Below are positions 27,143 to 35,203 of a DNA stretch of 64,000 bases, piece after piece. The DNA lies in contig NZ_JAFCMM010000007.1 of NCBI RefSeq assembly GCF_018131225.1, positions 186,001 to 250,000 of the forward strand. Reading direction: 5' to 3'. The notes under the pieces were generated by a model. The model worked only from the letters and a program-made list of their open reading frames with translations. It had not been told where the DNA came from and made no database searches. The translations under genes were made by a program, and so were the position numbers. Each line of letters opens with the position of its first letter. The first letter of the stretch is position 1. The stretch is from Bradyrhizobium sp. U87765 SZCCT0048. Its GTDB lineage: Bacteria; Pseudomonadota; Alphaproteobacteria; Rhizobiales; Xanthobacteraceae.

Positions 27143-27838
27143 ATGCTCTGTGATTCAAGCGTGCAGCCTGCCAGCCTGACCTTTGCCGACGATGGCGCGC
27201 AGCTCTTTGATGCCGCGCTGACTACGGGTGAGCTGCGGCAGTTGCAAGCGGTACTGTCGCATCTGCCGGCGGATCACGCCGGCCTCAGGCTGCGCGGCGT
27301 TGATGGGCTCGCGCCCTTTCTGGCCGCGACGGGGCCAATCGGTCGTTGCGCTGCGTCGGCGTTGGGCCATGGGGGCCATCCGGTACGCGCGATCCTGTTC
27401 GACAAGACGCCGGCGACCAACTGGGCGCTGGGCTGGCATCAGGACCGCACCATCGCCGTGCAGCAGCGCGTCGCGGTCGAGGGCTTCGTCACCTGGAGCG
27501 TCAAGGGCGGCATGACCCATGTCGAGCCGCCGTTCGCGGTGCTGGCCGGCATGGTGACCCTGCGCGTGCATCTCGATGCGGTGCCCGCGAGCAATGCGCC
27601 GCTGTTGATCGCGCCCGGTTCCCACACGCTCGGGCGGATCGCCGAGGACGACATTCGCGATGTCGTCGGGCGTTGCGGCACGGTGGCGTGCCTCGCTGCA
27701 CCCGGTGACATCTGGCTGTATGCGACGCCCATCCTCCACGCCTCGGAGGCCGCCGTCGCGCCGACCCATCGCCGCGTGCTGCAGATCGACTTCGCCGTCG
27801 GCGGATTGCCCGGCGGCCTGGAGTGGCTCGGCGTTTGA
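27143..27838 (+). CDS. Phytanoyl-CoA dioxygenase-family protein
   Basis: Fe(II)/2-oxoglutarate-type oxygenase of 231 aa. The iron triad is visible as the HxD in LGWHQDRTIAVQQRV and the late His in ATPILHASEAAVAPTHRR, whose Arg can bind 2-oxoglutarate. GAGG lies 6 bases before ATG 27143; the longer frame to 26912 crosses the tetR fragment and is not coding. Substrate unknown. It sits between two copies of a tetR tail. Confidence 0.82.
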   Translation: MLCDSSVQPASLTFADDGAQLFDAALTTGELRQLQAVLSHLPADHAGLRLRGVDGLAPFLAATGPIGRCAASALGHGGHPVRAILFDKTPATNWALGWHQDRTIAVQQRVAVEGFVTWSVKGGMTHVEPPFAVLAGMVTLRVHLDAVPASNAPLLIAPGSHTLGRIAEDDIRDVVGRCGTVACLAAPGDIWLYATPILHASEAAVAPTHRRVLQIDFAVGGLPGGLEWLGV

Positions 27839-27888
27839 GTGCTGTTGCTCGTGAAATCGGCCATCGGTGCGGCATGCGGGAGATACAT

Positions 27889-29361
27889 TCACGGGCGAGA
27901 GTGGGCAGAGAGCGAGCCCTGAATATATTTTTTTTCGGAAACAGGTGGCGTAGAGGAAGTACTATTGGCCGTCGGTGATGCAGTTTTAGTAAGAAAGAGC
28001 AGCAAGAACAGGACAACCAAGAGTATCGCTCCCCCGCTATAAAAAGCTATAAGTCTCCGGGTGGAGTTCATTTTGAAGCCCAATATTCTAACGTTCTGGC
28101 TCGCTTCTGAGATAGTTTTTCCGAGGCCAATTTCCGGGATGGTGTTTGCATAACGCGCTTCGATTTTCGCGGAATGATCAACTGCCCCCTTGAGAAGGAT
28201 GTGATACCAATACCGATCCATCAAGAAGAAGCCGAACCATGCAAATAGTGCGGCGGCGACGAAGCCGGCGCCTGCTGGAAAGGTCACTCCAAAAATATTT
28301 GCTTGTAAGCCTTGCTGGTAGGTGAAGCTAATAGCGGCAAGCAGCGCGCCAACAACAGTTATCGCGAAGTTGCGTGTGCGCATTTCGAGGTCATTGAAGT
28401 GCTGGTGCACATCAGTGCACTTTTTCCAGATCTCTATAGCATTCTTGCTTTCTTGTTCTGCGCTAATCGGGAGTGTTGGGTTGTCGAATTTGACAAAATC
28501 ACAATGAATGAAGATCTCCGCGAAGGCGTCCTTCAGGACAATGCTGGGCGTAAAGTCGAGTCCTTTGGACGTGATAGCGCTTTCACGCTGCACATCCGCT
28601 TCTGTCCAGTGTGAAACACGCTGCAGTAGCCCGTATTCGGGGCGCCGCTGGCTTTCTCCGTACTGTGCATGCACGTCAAGAAGCCCTACGTCGCGGGCCA
28701 TAGCAACGTCTTTGAAAAGGCTATCGCCGACATAAACGCATCGTTCGGTCTTCGCGCCGATCTCCTTGATTATATCAAGCAGGACGCGTGGGTTGGGTTT
28801 CAACTCGCCAGGTGGCGTGTGCCTAACTTCCGTTACCTGAAGTTGGTAAAATTCATCAGGGTGTCGCCGCAATTTCTCTATGGAAACGCCATTGGGTATT
28901 TCGTGGTCCATCGGACTGAAAAGAACGTCGATTACGCCATCGAGACCAAATCGCTTCAGACGATAGGCACTGTAGAAGCCCATCGACTCTGTATAGGCGA
29001 CAATTTTCGTACCTTTCTTTTTGAGCTCCCAAAGGCTGGGGAATACGCTCGGGTATAGTTTTAGCTTCTGATCGCGGTCACGTCGGGCAAGTTCGAGCGC
29101 GTCTCGCAACTGGTCGCGAATATTGCCAGCGGCCCGTGCTTTCGCCAGCACATCAACTTCCTCAATGAGAAATGTGTACTCAGAGGTTCGGCGTGCTTGG
29201 TGAACTTTACGGATTGATGCGTCGACCTCGTCCAAGGATTGTCCGCTAACTTTGACGATCTCATCGTAGATTGGCTTGAATGATGCGTACCAAACCGCGA
29301 ACCAGTCGAACAACGTGTTGTCGAGGTCGAGAATAACTGTATCGATGATTTTGCGAGACAT
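27889..29361 (-). CDS. HAD-superfamily hydrolase fused to a membrane domain
   Basis: A 490-residue two-part protein. Residues 1 to about 260 form a HAD hydrolase: motif I DLDNTLFDW, Thr motif VAYTES, Lys in GELKPNPRVLL and motif IV VGDSLFKDVAMA. After a linker (WKKCTDVHQHFNDLEMRTRN) come two membrane helices (FAITVVGALLAAISF and FVAAALFAWFGFFLMDRYWY), and a third near the C-terminus (YSGGAILLVVLFLLLFL). Base composition is visibly more AT-rich than all neighbours, suggesting recent transfer. The fusion is unusual. A phosphatase tethered to the membrane, perhaps a stress or defence effector, is possible but unproven. Confidence 0.8.
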   Translation of the reverse strand: MSRKIIDTVILDLDNTLFDWFAVWYASFKPIYDEIVKVSGQSLDEVDASIRKVHQARRTSEYTFLIEEVDVLAKARAAGNIRDQLRDALELARRDRDQKLKLYPSVFPSLWELKKKGTKIVAYTESMGFYSAYRLKRFGLDGVIDVLFSPMDHEIPNGVSIEKLRRHPDEFYQLQVTEVRHTPPGELKPNPRVLLDIIKEIGAKTERCVYVGDSLFKDVAMARDVGLLDVHAQYGESQRRPEYGLLQRVSHWTEADVQRESAITSKGLDFTPSIVLKDAFAEIFIHCDFVKFDNPTLPISAEQESKNAIEIWKKCTDVHQHFNDLEMRTRNFAITVVGALLAAISFTYQQGLQANIFGVTFPAGAGFVAAALFAWFGFFLMDRYWYHILLKGAVDHSAKIEARYANTIPEIGLGKTISEASQNVRILGFKMNSTRRLIAFYSGGAILLVVLFLLLFLTKTASPTANSTSSTPPVSEKKYIQGSLSAHSRP

Positions 29362-29600
29362 CAGTAGACCTCTCCGGCGCGACAGAATTTACCTATATCG
29401 CCAGCAGCATGATTGGTGAGTGCGGCCCGAATTCCCTTAATATAATCAATAGTTGGCTACTAGGACTAAGATCCTCTCTCCATTTGTTCTTGTTTTGTTC
29501 TATCAAATTACCGATCTAAAACGAGAATGCAAGCCGTGCCCGATTAATTCGCCGTTTCTCGACACGGCGCGCATGCGTCGGTCACTATCGTGTTCTGCAA
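29362..29600. other. AT-rich intergenic stretch
   Basis: About 240 bp of AT-rich sequence between the start of the HAD-membrane gene and the end of tetR. It should contain the promoter of the HAD gene. No gene or clear repeat was seen. It belongs compositionally with the accessory segment. Confidence 0.35.
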
Positions 29601-30227
29601 TCACCACCGCCCCGGCGTCAGTCGCGCCGCGAGATAGAGGCGGTTCATCAGCCGCAGTTGCTCCGGCGCGCCGGGGCTGGTGGGGGCGTCCTTCATGGTC
29701 ATGCCGACCATGGTCTTCATGTTGTTGAGCACCACGGCGGCGATGTCGTCGAGGGCGGCGTCGTCGAGCGCGGGCGCGCAGGCGGCCAGCGCGGTCTTGA
29801 TGCCGGCGAGTGTCATGCTGCGGAAACGCAGGCGGATCTCGGTCCAGTCGGTGCGGGAGTCGAGCAGGGCGGCGATCGCGCGGGTGCGCGGATAAAGCCG
29901 CACCAGCAGGTCGATCAGTTCATCGGCGAGCGCTTCGGGCGTGGCGGTGGTGGCGCGGACGCGCATCGCCTCGTACTCGCCCGCCAGAACCTCGGCATAC
30001 TGTTGCATCAGCGCGTCAGCGACGTCGTCCTTGCTCGGGAAAAAGCGATAGAGCGAGCCGATCTTGGCGTCCGCCCGTGCGGCGATCTCGGCCATGGTCG
30101 CCGCCTCGAAGCCGCGCTCCTGGAACACGGCGGCAGCGGCCTCGAGGATCTCGGCGACACGCTGACGGCCGACGGCGCGCTGCGGCGGCAGCGGTTTGCG
30201 GGGCGGGCTTGACAAAGTTGAGGACAT
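29601..30227 (-). CDS. TetR-family transcriptional regulator
   Basis: Repressor of 208 aa. The HTH is RQRVAEILEAAAAVFQERGF, then ATMAEIAARADAKIGSLYRF and FPSKDDVADAL. The C-terminal ligand domain ends LNRLYLAARLTPGRW-like, the tail that is duplicated at 27003-27090. Start at ATG 30227, inside the first of two palindromic sites, which suggests tight autorepression. It is divergent from the isochorismatase-like gene, the likely co-regulated target. Confidence 0.9.
   Translation of the reverse strand: MSSTLSSPPRKPLPPQRAVGRQRVAEILEAAAAVFQERGFEAATMAEIAARADAKIGSLYRFFPSKDDVADALMQQYAEVLAGEYEAMRVRATTATPEALADELIDLLVRLYPRTRAIAALLDSRTDWTEIRLRFRSMTLAGIKTALAACAPALDDAALDDIAAVVLNNMKTMVGMTMKDAPTSPGAPEQLRLMNRLYLAARLTPGRW
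29611..29697. repeat. Direct repeat copy 2 (with 27003-27090)
   Basis: 3' end of the intact tetR gene. It matches 27003-27090 in the same orientation with about 11 differences in 87 bases. The two copies bracket the dioxygenase and the AT-rich HAD-membrane gene. Confidence 0.75.
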
Positions 30228-30258
30228 GCTCAAATAGATTGTTTGAGGGTATCCTCAA
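30218..30258. promoter_or_regulatory. Double TetR operator
   Basis: Two 16-base palindromes of the form TTGAG-N6-CTCAA, at 30218-30233 and 30243-30258, 25 bases apart. The whole region is also a larger inverted repeat with arms AAAGTTGAGGA (30214-30224) and TCCTCAACTTT (30252-30262). The tetR start codon lies inside the first site, and the second lies towards the divergent isochorismatase-like gene. Confidence 0.7.
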
Positions 30259-30330
30259 CTTTCTAGCCGTCTTCCGCCGCGCCGGCAATGGCGGGCGGCC
30301 GGCTGGCTCCCACGGCAAAAGGACGCGCCT

Positions 30331-30900
30331 ATGCTTACTCTGCCCGCCGCCACCACCGCCCTGATCCTCATCGACCTCCAGAAAGGCATCCTCGCGATGC
30401 CGACAGAGCCGCACCCCAGCGCTGCCGTGCTCGCCAAAGGGCAGGCGCTGGCACAGCGCTTCCGGGCCGCGAAGGCGCCGGTGGTGCTGGTCAATGTGGC
30501 ATTCTCGCCCGATTTCGGTGACGCACCGAAGGCACCGGTCGACCGTCCGCCGCAAATGCCCGCCGGTGGCTTTCCCAAAGGCTGGGCGGATCTCGCCGAC
30601 GGCCTCGCCGCGCCCTCGGACATCCGCATCACCAAGCGCCAGTGGGGTGCGTTCTACGGCACCGAACTCGACCTTCAGCTCCGCCGCCGCGGCATCACCA
30701 CGGTGGTGATCGGCGGTATCGCGACCAACATCGGCGTCGAGTCCACCGCGCGCGCCGCGCATGAGCACGGCTATGGCGTTGTGCTGGCCGAGGATGCCTG
30801 CGCCAGCCGCTCGGCGGCGATGCATGCCTTTGCGTTCGAGCACATCTTCCCCTCGCTCGGCCGCGTCGTCACGGCGGGCGACATCGTGCTGCAGGCATGA
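30331..30900 (+). CDS. Isochorismatase-family protein, YecD-like, lacking the catalytic Cys
   Basis: Isochorismatase-like hydrolase fold, 189 aa. Asp of the triad is in ALILIDLQKGI and Lys in RITKRQWGAFYG. The position that normally holds the nucleophilic Cys is Gly: GGIATNIGVESTARAAHEHG. The same TNIGVESTA sequence occurs in E. coli YecD as I recall it, so this is a known Cys-less subgroup whose chemistry is unclear. It is divergent from tetR across two operators and overlaps the next gene by 4 bases (ATGA). Confidence 0.85.
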   Translation: MLTLPAATTALILIDLQKGILAMPTEPHPSAAVLAKGQALAQRFRAAKAPVVLVNVAFSPDFGDAPKAPVDRPPQMPAGGFPKGWADLADGLAAPSDIRITKRQWGAFYGTELDLQLRRRGITTVVIGGIATNIGVESTARAAHEHGYGVVLAEDACASRSAAMHAFAFEHIFPSLGRVVTAGDIVLQA

Positions 30901-32006
30901 CCGCGCGGCTGCCGCTGCAGCGTCTGCCGACCGCTGCGCGATGGGCCGCGCTGCTTGCGGCGTCCGGGCTGCTCGCAGCCGTGCTGACATGGGCGGGCCT
31001 TCCCGCGGCGCTCATGCTCGGGCCGCTGGTCGCCGCTATCCTGGTGCAGGTCGCGGGTGGGGTGGTGAAGCTGCCGCGTCCGCCGGTCGTCATGGCGCAG
31101 GCCGTGATCGGCTGTCTCGTTGCGCGCTCGATCACGCCGACGGTGATCACGGGGCTCGCCGGACACTGGCCGGTGTTCGTCGGCGTCGTGGCGCTGTCTG
31201 TCGCCGCGAGCACGGCCATCGGCTGGGCCATGAGCCGGCTGCACGTCGCGCCCGGCGGCACCGCCGTGTGGGGCATGCTGCCCGGCGCGGCCTCGGTGAT
31301 GATGGTGATGGCCGAGGCCCACGGCGCCGATTTCCGCCTGGTCGCCTTCATGCAGTATCTGCGTGTCGTGCTGGTGGCGGCCGCAGCGTCGGTGGTGGCG
31401 CTGCTGTTCGTTCATGGTGGGGGCAGCCGTTTTGTCGGCGGCGTGTTCGTGCCGGTGGACTGGCCGCAGTTTGCCGCGACCGTGGCGATCGCGCTTGTGG
31501 GGGGCCTCGTCGGGCATCTGGTGCGCATTCCGGCAGGCGTGCTGCTTGGCCCGCTGGTGTTCGCCGCGGTGGCGAGCGTTTGCGGCGTGATCCGCATCGA
31601 GTTGCCGCCGGTGGTGCTGATCGCGAGCTATGCCGTGATCGGGTGGATGACGGGCCTGCGCTTCACCCGCGACGTGCTCGCGGCCGCGGCGCGCATGCTG
31701 GTGCCGAGCGTCGGCGCCACGGTGCTGCTGATGGCGTTCTGCGGTGGGCTGGCCTGGTTGCTGGTGGTGCTGCTGCATGTCGATCCGCTGACCGCTTACC
31801 TTGCGACAAGCCCCGGCGGCGTCGATGCCGCCGCGATCATTGCGGCGTCGACCAAGGTCGACACGCCGTTCGTCATGGCGCTGCAGACCATCCGCATGCT
31901 GCTGCTGCTGGTGATCGGCCCGCCGGTGGCGCGCTGGGTGGCAGGGACGCTGGATCGTCGGCCCGGGGGGGCGATCGATGCCGCCGATATCGGCGACGCG
32001 GGGTGA
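30897..32006 (+). CDS. AbrB-family membrane protein (AmoA-regulator type transporter)
   Basis: Polytopic membrane protein with the internal duplication of the membrane AbrB family (PF05145), 369 aa. The first half shows AALMLGPLVAAILVQVAGG and GMLPGAASVMMVMAEAHGAD; the second repeats the pattern with AGVLLGPLVFAAVASVCGV and YLATSPGGVDAAAIIAAS. Older names call it a regulator of ammonia monooxygenase, but structure says transporter. Start overlaps the isochorismatase-like stop, so both should be induced together under TetR control. Confidence 0.85.
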   Translation: MTARLPLQRLPTAARWAALLAASGLLAAVLTWAGLPAALMLGPLVAAILVQVAGGVVKLPRPPVVMAQAVIGCLVARSITPTVITGLAGHWPVFVGVVALSVAASTAIGWAMSRLHVAPGGTAVWGMLPGAASVMMVMAEAHGADFRLVAFMQYLRVVLVAAAASVVALLFVHGGGSRFVGGVFVPVDWPQFAATVAIALVGGLVGHLVRIPAGVLLGPLVFAAVASVCGVIRIELPPVVLIASYAVIGWMTGLRFTRDVLAAAARMLVPSVGATVLLMAFCGGLAWLLVVLLHVDPLTAYLATSPGGVDAAAIIAASTKVDTPFVMALQTIRMLLLLVIGPPVARWVAGTLDRRPGGAIDAADIGDAG

Positions 32007-32022
32007 ATGCCAGAGGTGCGAG

Positions 32023-32886
32023 TCAGGTCGCCGTGGTCGCCTGGGGCTCCCTGCGGCGCTTCCATCGCCGCGCGATCAGCCGCGCCGGAAAGATCAGTTG
32101 ACCGAGGAACGAGCGCGGCATCTGCAGTTGCGGCAGCCCGTAGCGCTGCGGGCGTGTCGGCCTGAAATTTGCGGTTCCGAACAGCACATCCCAGACGCTG
32201 AACATGGCGGCATAGTTGCTGTCGAATTCCGTGCGGTCCGCAGAGTGGTGCGTGGCATGGAAGCGCGGACAGACGAAGATGCGGTTGAGCCAGCCGAAGC
32301 TGATGTCTGTGTCGGAGTGGTGCAGGGCGCTCAGCACGATCAGGCCGAGATAGACCGGCAGCCACATCGCCGGCGGAATGCCGAGCAGCACCACGGGCAG
32401 GAGCGTGATCAGGCCGTCGAGGATGTATTCGACGAAATGCATGCGATAGGTCGTGAGAAACGTGAGATTCTCGGCGCCATGATGGATGCTGTGTACGGCC
32501 TGCAGCCAGGGTACGGCGTGCAGCCAGCGGTGCTTCCAGTAGCGGCAGAAGTCGACCGCGATCAGGAACAGAACGAGCTGCAGCGGCTCCGGCGCGCCCC
32601 GCAACAGGTCGAGATAGAGAAACGGCGCGTGCTGGCGCAGGGCGCCGTCCACGAGATTGACCAGCGGTTGTTGCACCCAGGCGTAGACACCCCCGATGAT
32701 GAGGACGGTGTAGAGCACGTCGGTCGCGAAGGATGCGTCGAGATAGCGGTCGATCCGCCGGTGCCTGATCAACTCGGCAACGACCAGCGCCAGGAACAGC
32801 GCGAACAACGCCGCGAACGCCTGCCACGCCAGCGAGGTCGCCAATTGGGCAGGGACCGCAGCCAGCAAGGAAGTCAGAAAGGTCAT
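32023..32886 (-). CDS. Fatty acid hydroxylase / sterol desaturase-family protein
   Basis: Integral-membrane di-iron oxygenase of 287 aa. Histidine boxes are HRWLH, HSIHH and HATHH, with an additional HH in ALHHSDTDISFG, arranged as in the sterol desaturase superfamily. Several membrane helices flank them. It likely hydroxylates or desaturates a lipid acyl or isoprenoid chain. It is convergent with the AbrB gene (16 bp gap). No regulation visible. Confidence 0.87.
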   Translation of the reverse strand: MTFLTSLLAAVPAQLATSLAWQAFAALFALFLALVVAELIRHRRIDRYLDASFATDVLYTVLIIGGVYAWVQQPLVNLVDGALRQHAPFLYLDLLRGAPEPLQLVLFLIAVDFCRYWKHRWLHAVPWLQAVHSIHHGAENLTFLTTYRMHFVEYILDGLITLLPVVLLGIPPAMWLPVYLGLIVLSALHHSDTDISFGWLNRIFVCPRFHATHHSADRTEFDSNYAAMFSVWDVLFGTANFRPTRPQRYGLPQLQMPRSFLGQLIFPARLIARRWKRRREPQATTAT

Positions 32887-32975
32887 CGCAGCTACGTCAA
32901 TCCCCGTCGACCGCTGTCAGGCATTCTAGCACGACCATGGCCACGGCTGCCAAGGCCGGGCAGGCGTGCGGCAGG

Positions 32976-33503
32976 CTAATTGGCCTTGAGCGCGCCGGCG
33001 TCCCGAAGACGATCGTAGGTCTCGACCGTGATCCCGTCGGCGATCGCACCGCCGGCGTCGCGCGCGCCGAGGTACTGCAATCCCGCGAGCTTCCTCTCGT
33101 TGTAGAGCGTCCAGACACGAAACTGGACCTTCATTCCCCTGGGATGATCGCCCACATGTCCGATCAGCAGCACGTCGGCGCGGCGTGCGCGCAGCGTGGC
33201 GAAGCGCGGCAGATCCTCGATCCCGACCTTTTCGTCGGACAGGTCGAGGAGGCTGATCGGCGGAATGGCGAGCCTGCTGCGAAGGCCGTGGGTGATCTCA
33301 GCCGCAACCGCGGCGAGGGCGATGTCGCTGCAGGTGAAATCGTTGATTGCGAGATACAGGTCGCGCTTGATCACGACATTGGGAATGAAGTTGTTGTTCG
33401 CCAGCGCAGGTCGCGCGATGGCAAGACCGCCGATCGACGTCAGCGCCGCGGCAAGTGTCGCGCGCCGGCTGATGGCCGCAGGTGATGACGACGAGACCGT
33501 CAT
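32976..33503 (-). CDS. Exported TolB-N-terminal-like domain protein
   Basis: A 175-residue protein with a signal peptide (ISRRATLAAALTSIGGLAIA, then ARPALA). The mature part looks like the N-terminal domain of TolB alone: DLYLAINDFTCSDIALAAVA, then ADVLLIGHVG, MKVQFRVWTLYNERKLAGLQ and the closing AIADGITVETYDRLRD. No beta-propeller follows and no tol-pal genes are near. It may be a periplasmic binding or scaffold protein. The assignment rests on pattern similarity only. Confidence 0.6.
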   Translation of the reverse strand: MTVSSSSPAAISRRATLAAALTSIGGLAIARPALANNNFIPNVVIKRDLYLAINDFTCSDIALAAVAAEITHGLRSRLAIPPISLLDLSDEKVGIEDLPRFATLRARRADVLLIGHVGDHPRGMKVQFRVWTLYNERKLAGLQYLGARDAGGAIADGITVETYDRLRDAGALKAN

Positions 33504-33550
33504 GATGCCTCCTTCGCGCCGCGCTGGGCGGGCGCGACTCGCTGGCGATC

Positions 33551-35029
33551 CTACGCGAACTCTTCGTTCCAGGTGCGGCCGTCGCGCTCGATCAGCGCGA
33601 CCGAGCCTGCCGGTCCCCAGCTACCGGAGACATAGGGGCGCGGCGGTTCGGGGGCCTGCGCCCACGCCTCGCGGATCGGGTCGATCCAAGCCCAGGCCGC
33701 GCGCACCTCGTCGCGGCGCATGAACAGCGTGGCGTTGCCGCGAATGACATCCATGAGAAGGCGCTCATAGGCCTCCGGCGCGCGGGCGTTGAAGGCCTGC
33801 GCAAAACTCATGTCGAGCGGCACCTGCTTCAGCCGCATGCCGCCGGGGCCGGGCTCCTTGATGGTCAGCCACAGCTTGATGCCTTCGTCGGGCTGCAGGC
33901 GAATGGTCAGGCGGTTGTCGACGACATGGCCGCCGACGCCCTTGAACAGCAGATGCGGCACCGGGCGGAACACCACCACGATCTCCGAGCGCTGTTCGTG
34001 CAGGCGCTTGCCGGTGCGCAGATAGAATGGCACGCCGCTCCAGCGCCAGCTCGACACATGGGCCTTGAGCGCCACGAAGGTTTCGGTGCGGCTCTCCGCG
34101 ACGCCACTGTCGTCGACGTAGCCGGGGACGGTGTCGCCATTGCTGGCGCCGGCACGGTACTGGCCGCGCACGGTGAGCGCGGCGGCATTGCCGGAATCGA
34201 TCGGCACCAGCGCGCGCAGCACCTTGAGTTTCTCGTCGCGCACCGCGTCGGCATCGAGCGATGCGGGTGGCTCCATCGCCACGAGGCAGAGCAGCTGCAG
34301 CAGGTGGTTCTGCACCATGTCGCGCAGCGCGCCGGAGTGGTCGTAATAGGCGCCGCGGCCGCCGACGCCAAGCGCCTCGGCGACGGTGATCTGCACATGG
34401 TCGACATAATGCGCGTTCCACAGCGGTTCGAGCAGGATGTTGGCAAAGCGCAGCGCCAAGAGGTTCTGCACCGTCTCCTTGCCGAGGTAGTGGTCGATGC
34501 GGAAGATCTGGCGTTCGGCGAACACCGCGCCGAGCGCGTCGTTGATTTCCTCGGCGGACGCGCCGTCGGTGCCGATCGGCTTCTCGACGATGATGCGCGC
34601 CTCCGGTGTGACAAGGCCGTGGGCGGCGAGTTTGGCCGCGAGCGCGCCAAACAGGTCCGGCGCGGTGGCCAGATAGAAGCCGCGCACCTTCGGCGAGGCC
34701 GCGCCGAACCAGTCGCGCAATTCCGTCCAGCCATCGTCGCCAAGGCCGTCGACGGCGATGTAGTCGATGGTGGCGAGAAAGCCCTCCAGCACGTCGCTGT
34801 CGGCGCTGGTCGCGCCGGCATGGCCGAGCAGGGCGTCGCGGATCGCGTTGCGGTAGGCCTCGCGCGGCATCGGCCGCCGCGACGCGCCGACGATGCGGCT
34901 GTCGCCGCCGAACTGGCGGTCGCGGAAGCGGTGGAACAGGGCCGGGAAAATCTTGCGGTAGGCGAGGTCGCCGGTGCCGCCGAAGATCACGAGGTCGAAC
35001 GGTTTGACGGGAACGATCCTGCTGGTCAC
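33551..35029 (-). CDS. zwf: Glucose-6-phosphate 1-dehydrogenase
   Basis: Oxidises glucose 6-phosphate to 6-phosphogluconolactone with NADP(+), entering the pentose-phosphate and Entner-Doudoroff routes. The coenzyme fold starts FDLVIFGGTGDLAYRKIFPA, the substrate site is RIDHYLGKETVQNLLALRF, and EKPIGTD is conserved. I start at GTG 35029, with GAGAGG 6 bases upstream (492 aa, usual length); the frame to 35101 adds 24 residues. Here zwf stands without pgl or edd and is divergent from the polyol locus. Confidence 0.95.
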   Translation of the reverse strand: MTSRIVPVKPFDLVIFGGTGDLAYRKIFPALFHRFRDRQFGGDSRIVGASRRPMPREAYRNAIRDALLGHAGATSADSDVLEGFLATIDYIAVDGLGDDGWTELRDWFGAASPKVRGFYLATAPDLFGALAAKLAAHGLVTPEARIIVEKPIGTDGASAEEINDALGAVFAERQIFRIDHYLGKETVQNLLALRFANILLEPLWNAHYVDHVQITVAEALGVGGRGAYYDHSGALRDMVQNHLLQLLCLVAMEPPASLDADAVRDEKLKVLRALVPIDSGNAAALTVRGQYRAGASNGDTVPGYVDDSGVAESRTETFVALKAHVSSWRWSGVPFYLRTGKRLHEQRSEIVVVFRPVPHLLFKGVGGHVVDNRLTIRLQPDEGIKLWLTIKEPGPGGMRLKQVPLDMSFAQAFNARAPEAYERLLMDVIRGNATLFMRRDEVRAAWAWIDPIREAWAQAPEPPRPYVSGSWGPAGSVALIERDGRTWNEEFA

Positions 35030-35147
35030 GCGCGCCTCTCGCTCATGCTGAATCACCACTCTAGCCGGGTTGATGTCCCGGCTATGGCAACGCCGCTGCA
35101 CCGCAACGGGTTGACCAATGATTCAGCAATTTTGCGGGGTGATCAAT

Positions 35148-35180
35148 GGGTTATTGCTCAACTAATGGGTATATGATCAT
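35148..35180. promoter_or_regulatory. Two candidate SorC-type operator sites
   Basis: GGGTTATTGCTCAA (35148-35161) and GGGTATATGATCAT (35167-35180) lie 19 bases apart just before the HAD phosphatase gene. The first closely resembles GGGCATATGCTCAA at 36988-37001 before smoE. Shared motif upstream of both ends of the locus points to control by the SorC-family regulator encoded between them. Confidence 0.5.
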
Positions 35181-35203
35181 ATGGCCATGAAGCATCGGAC
35201 CCC

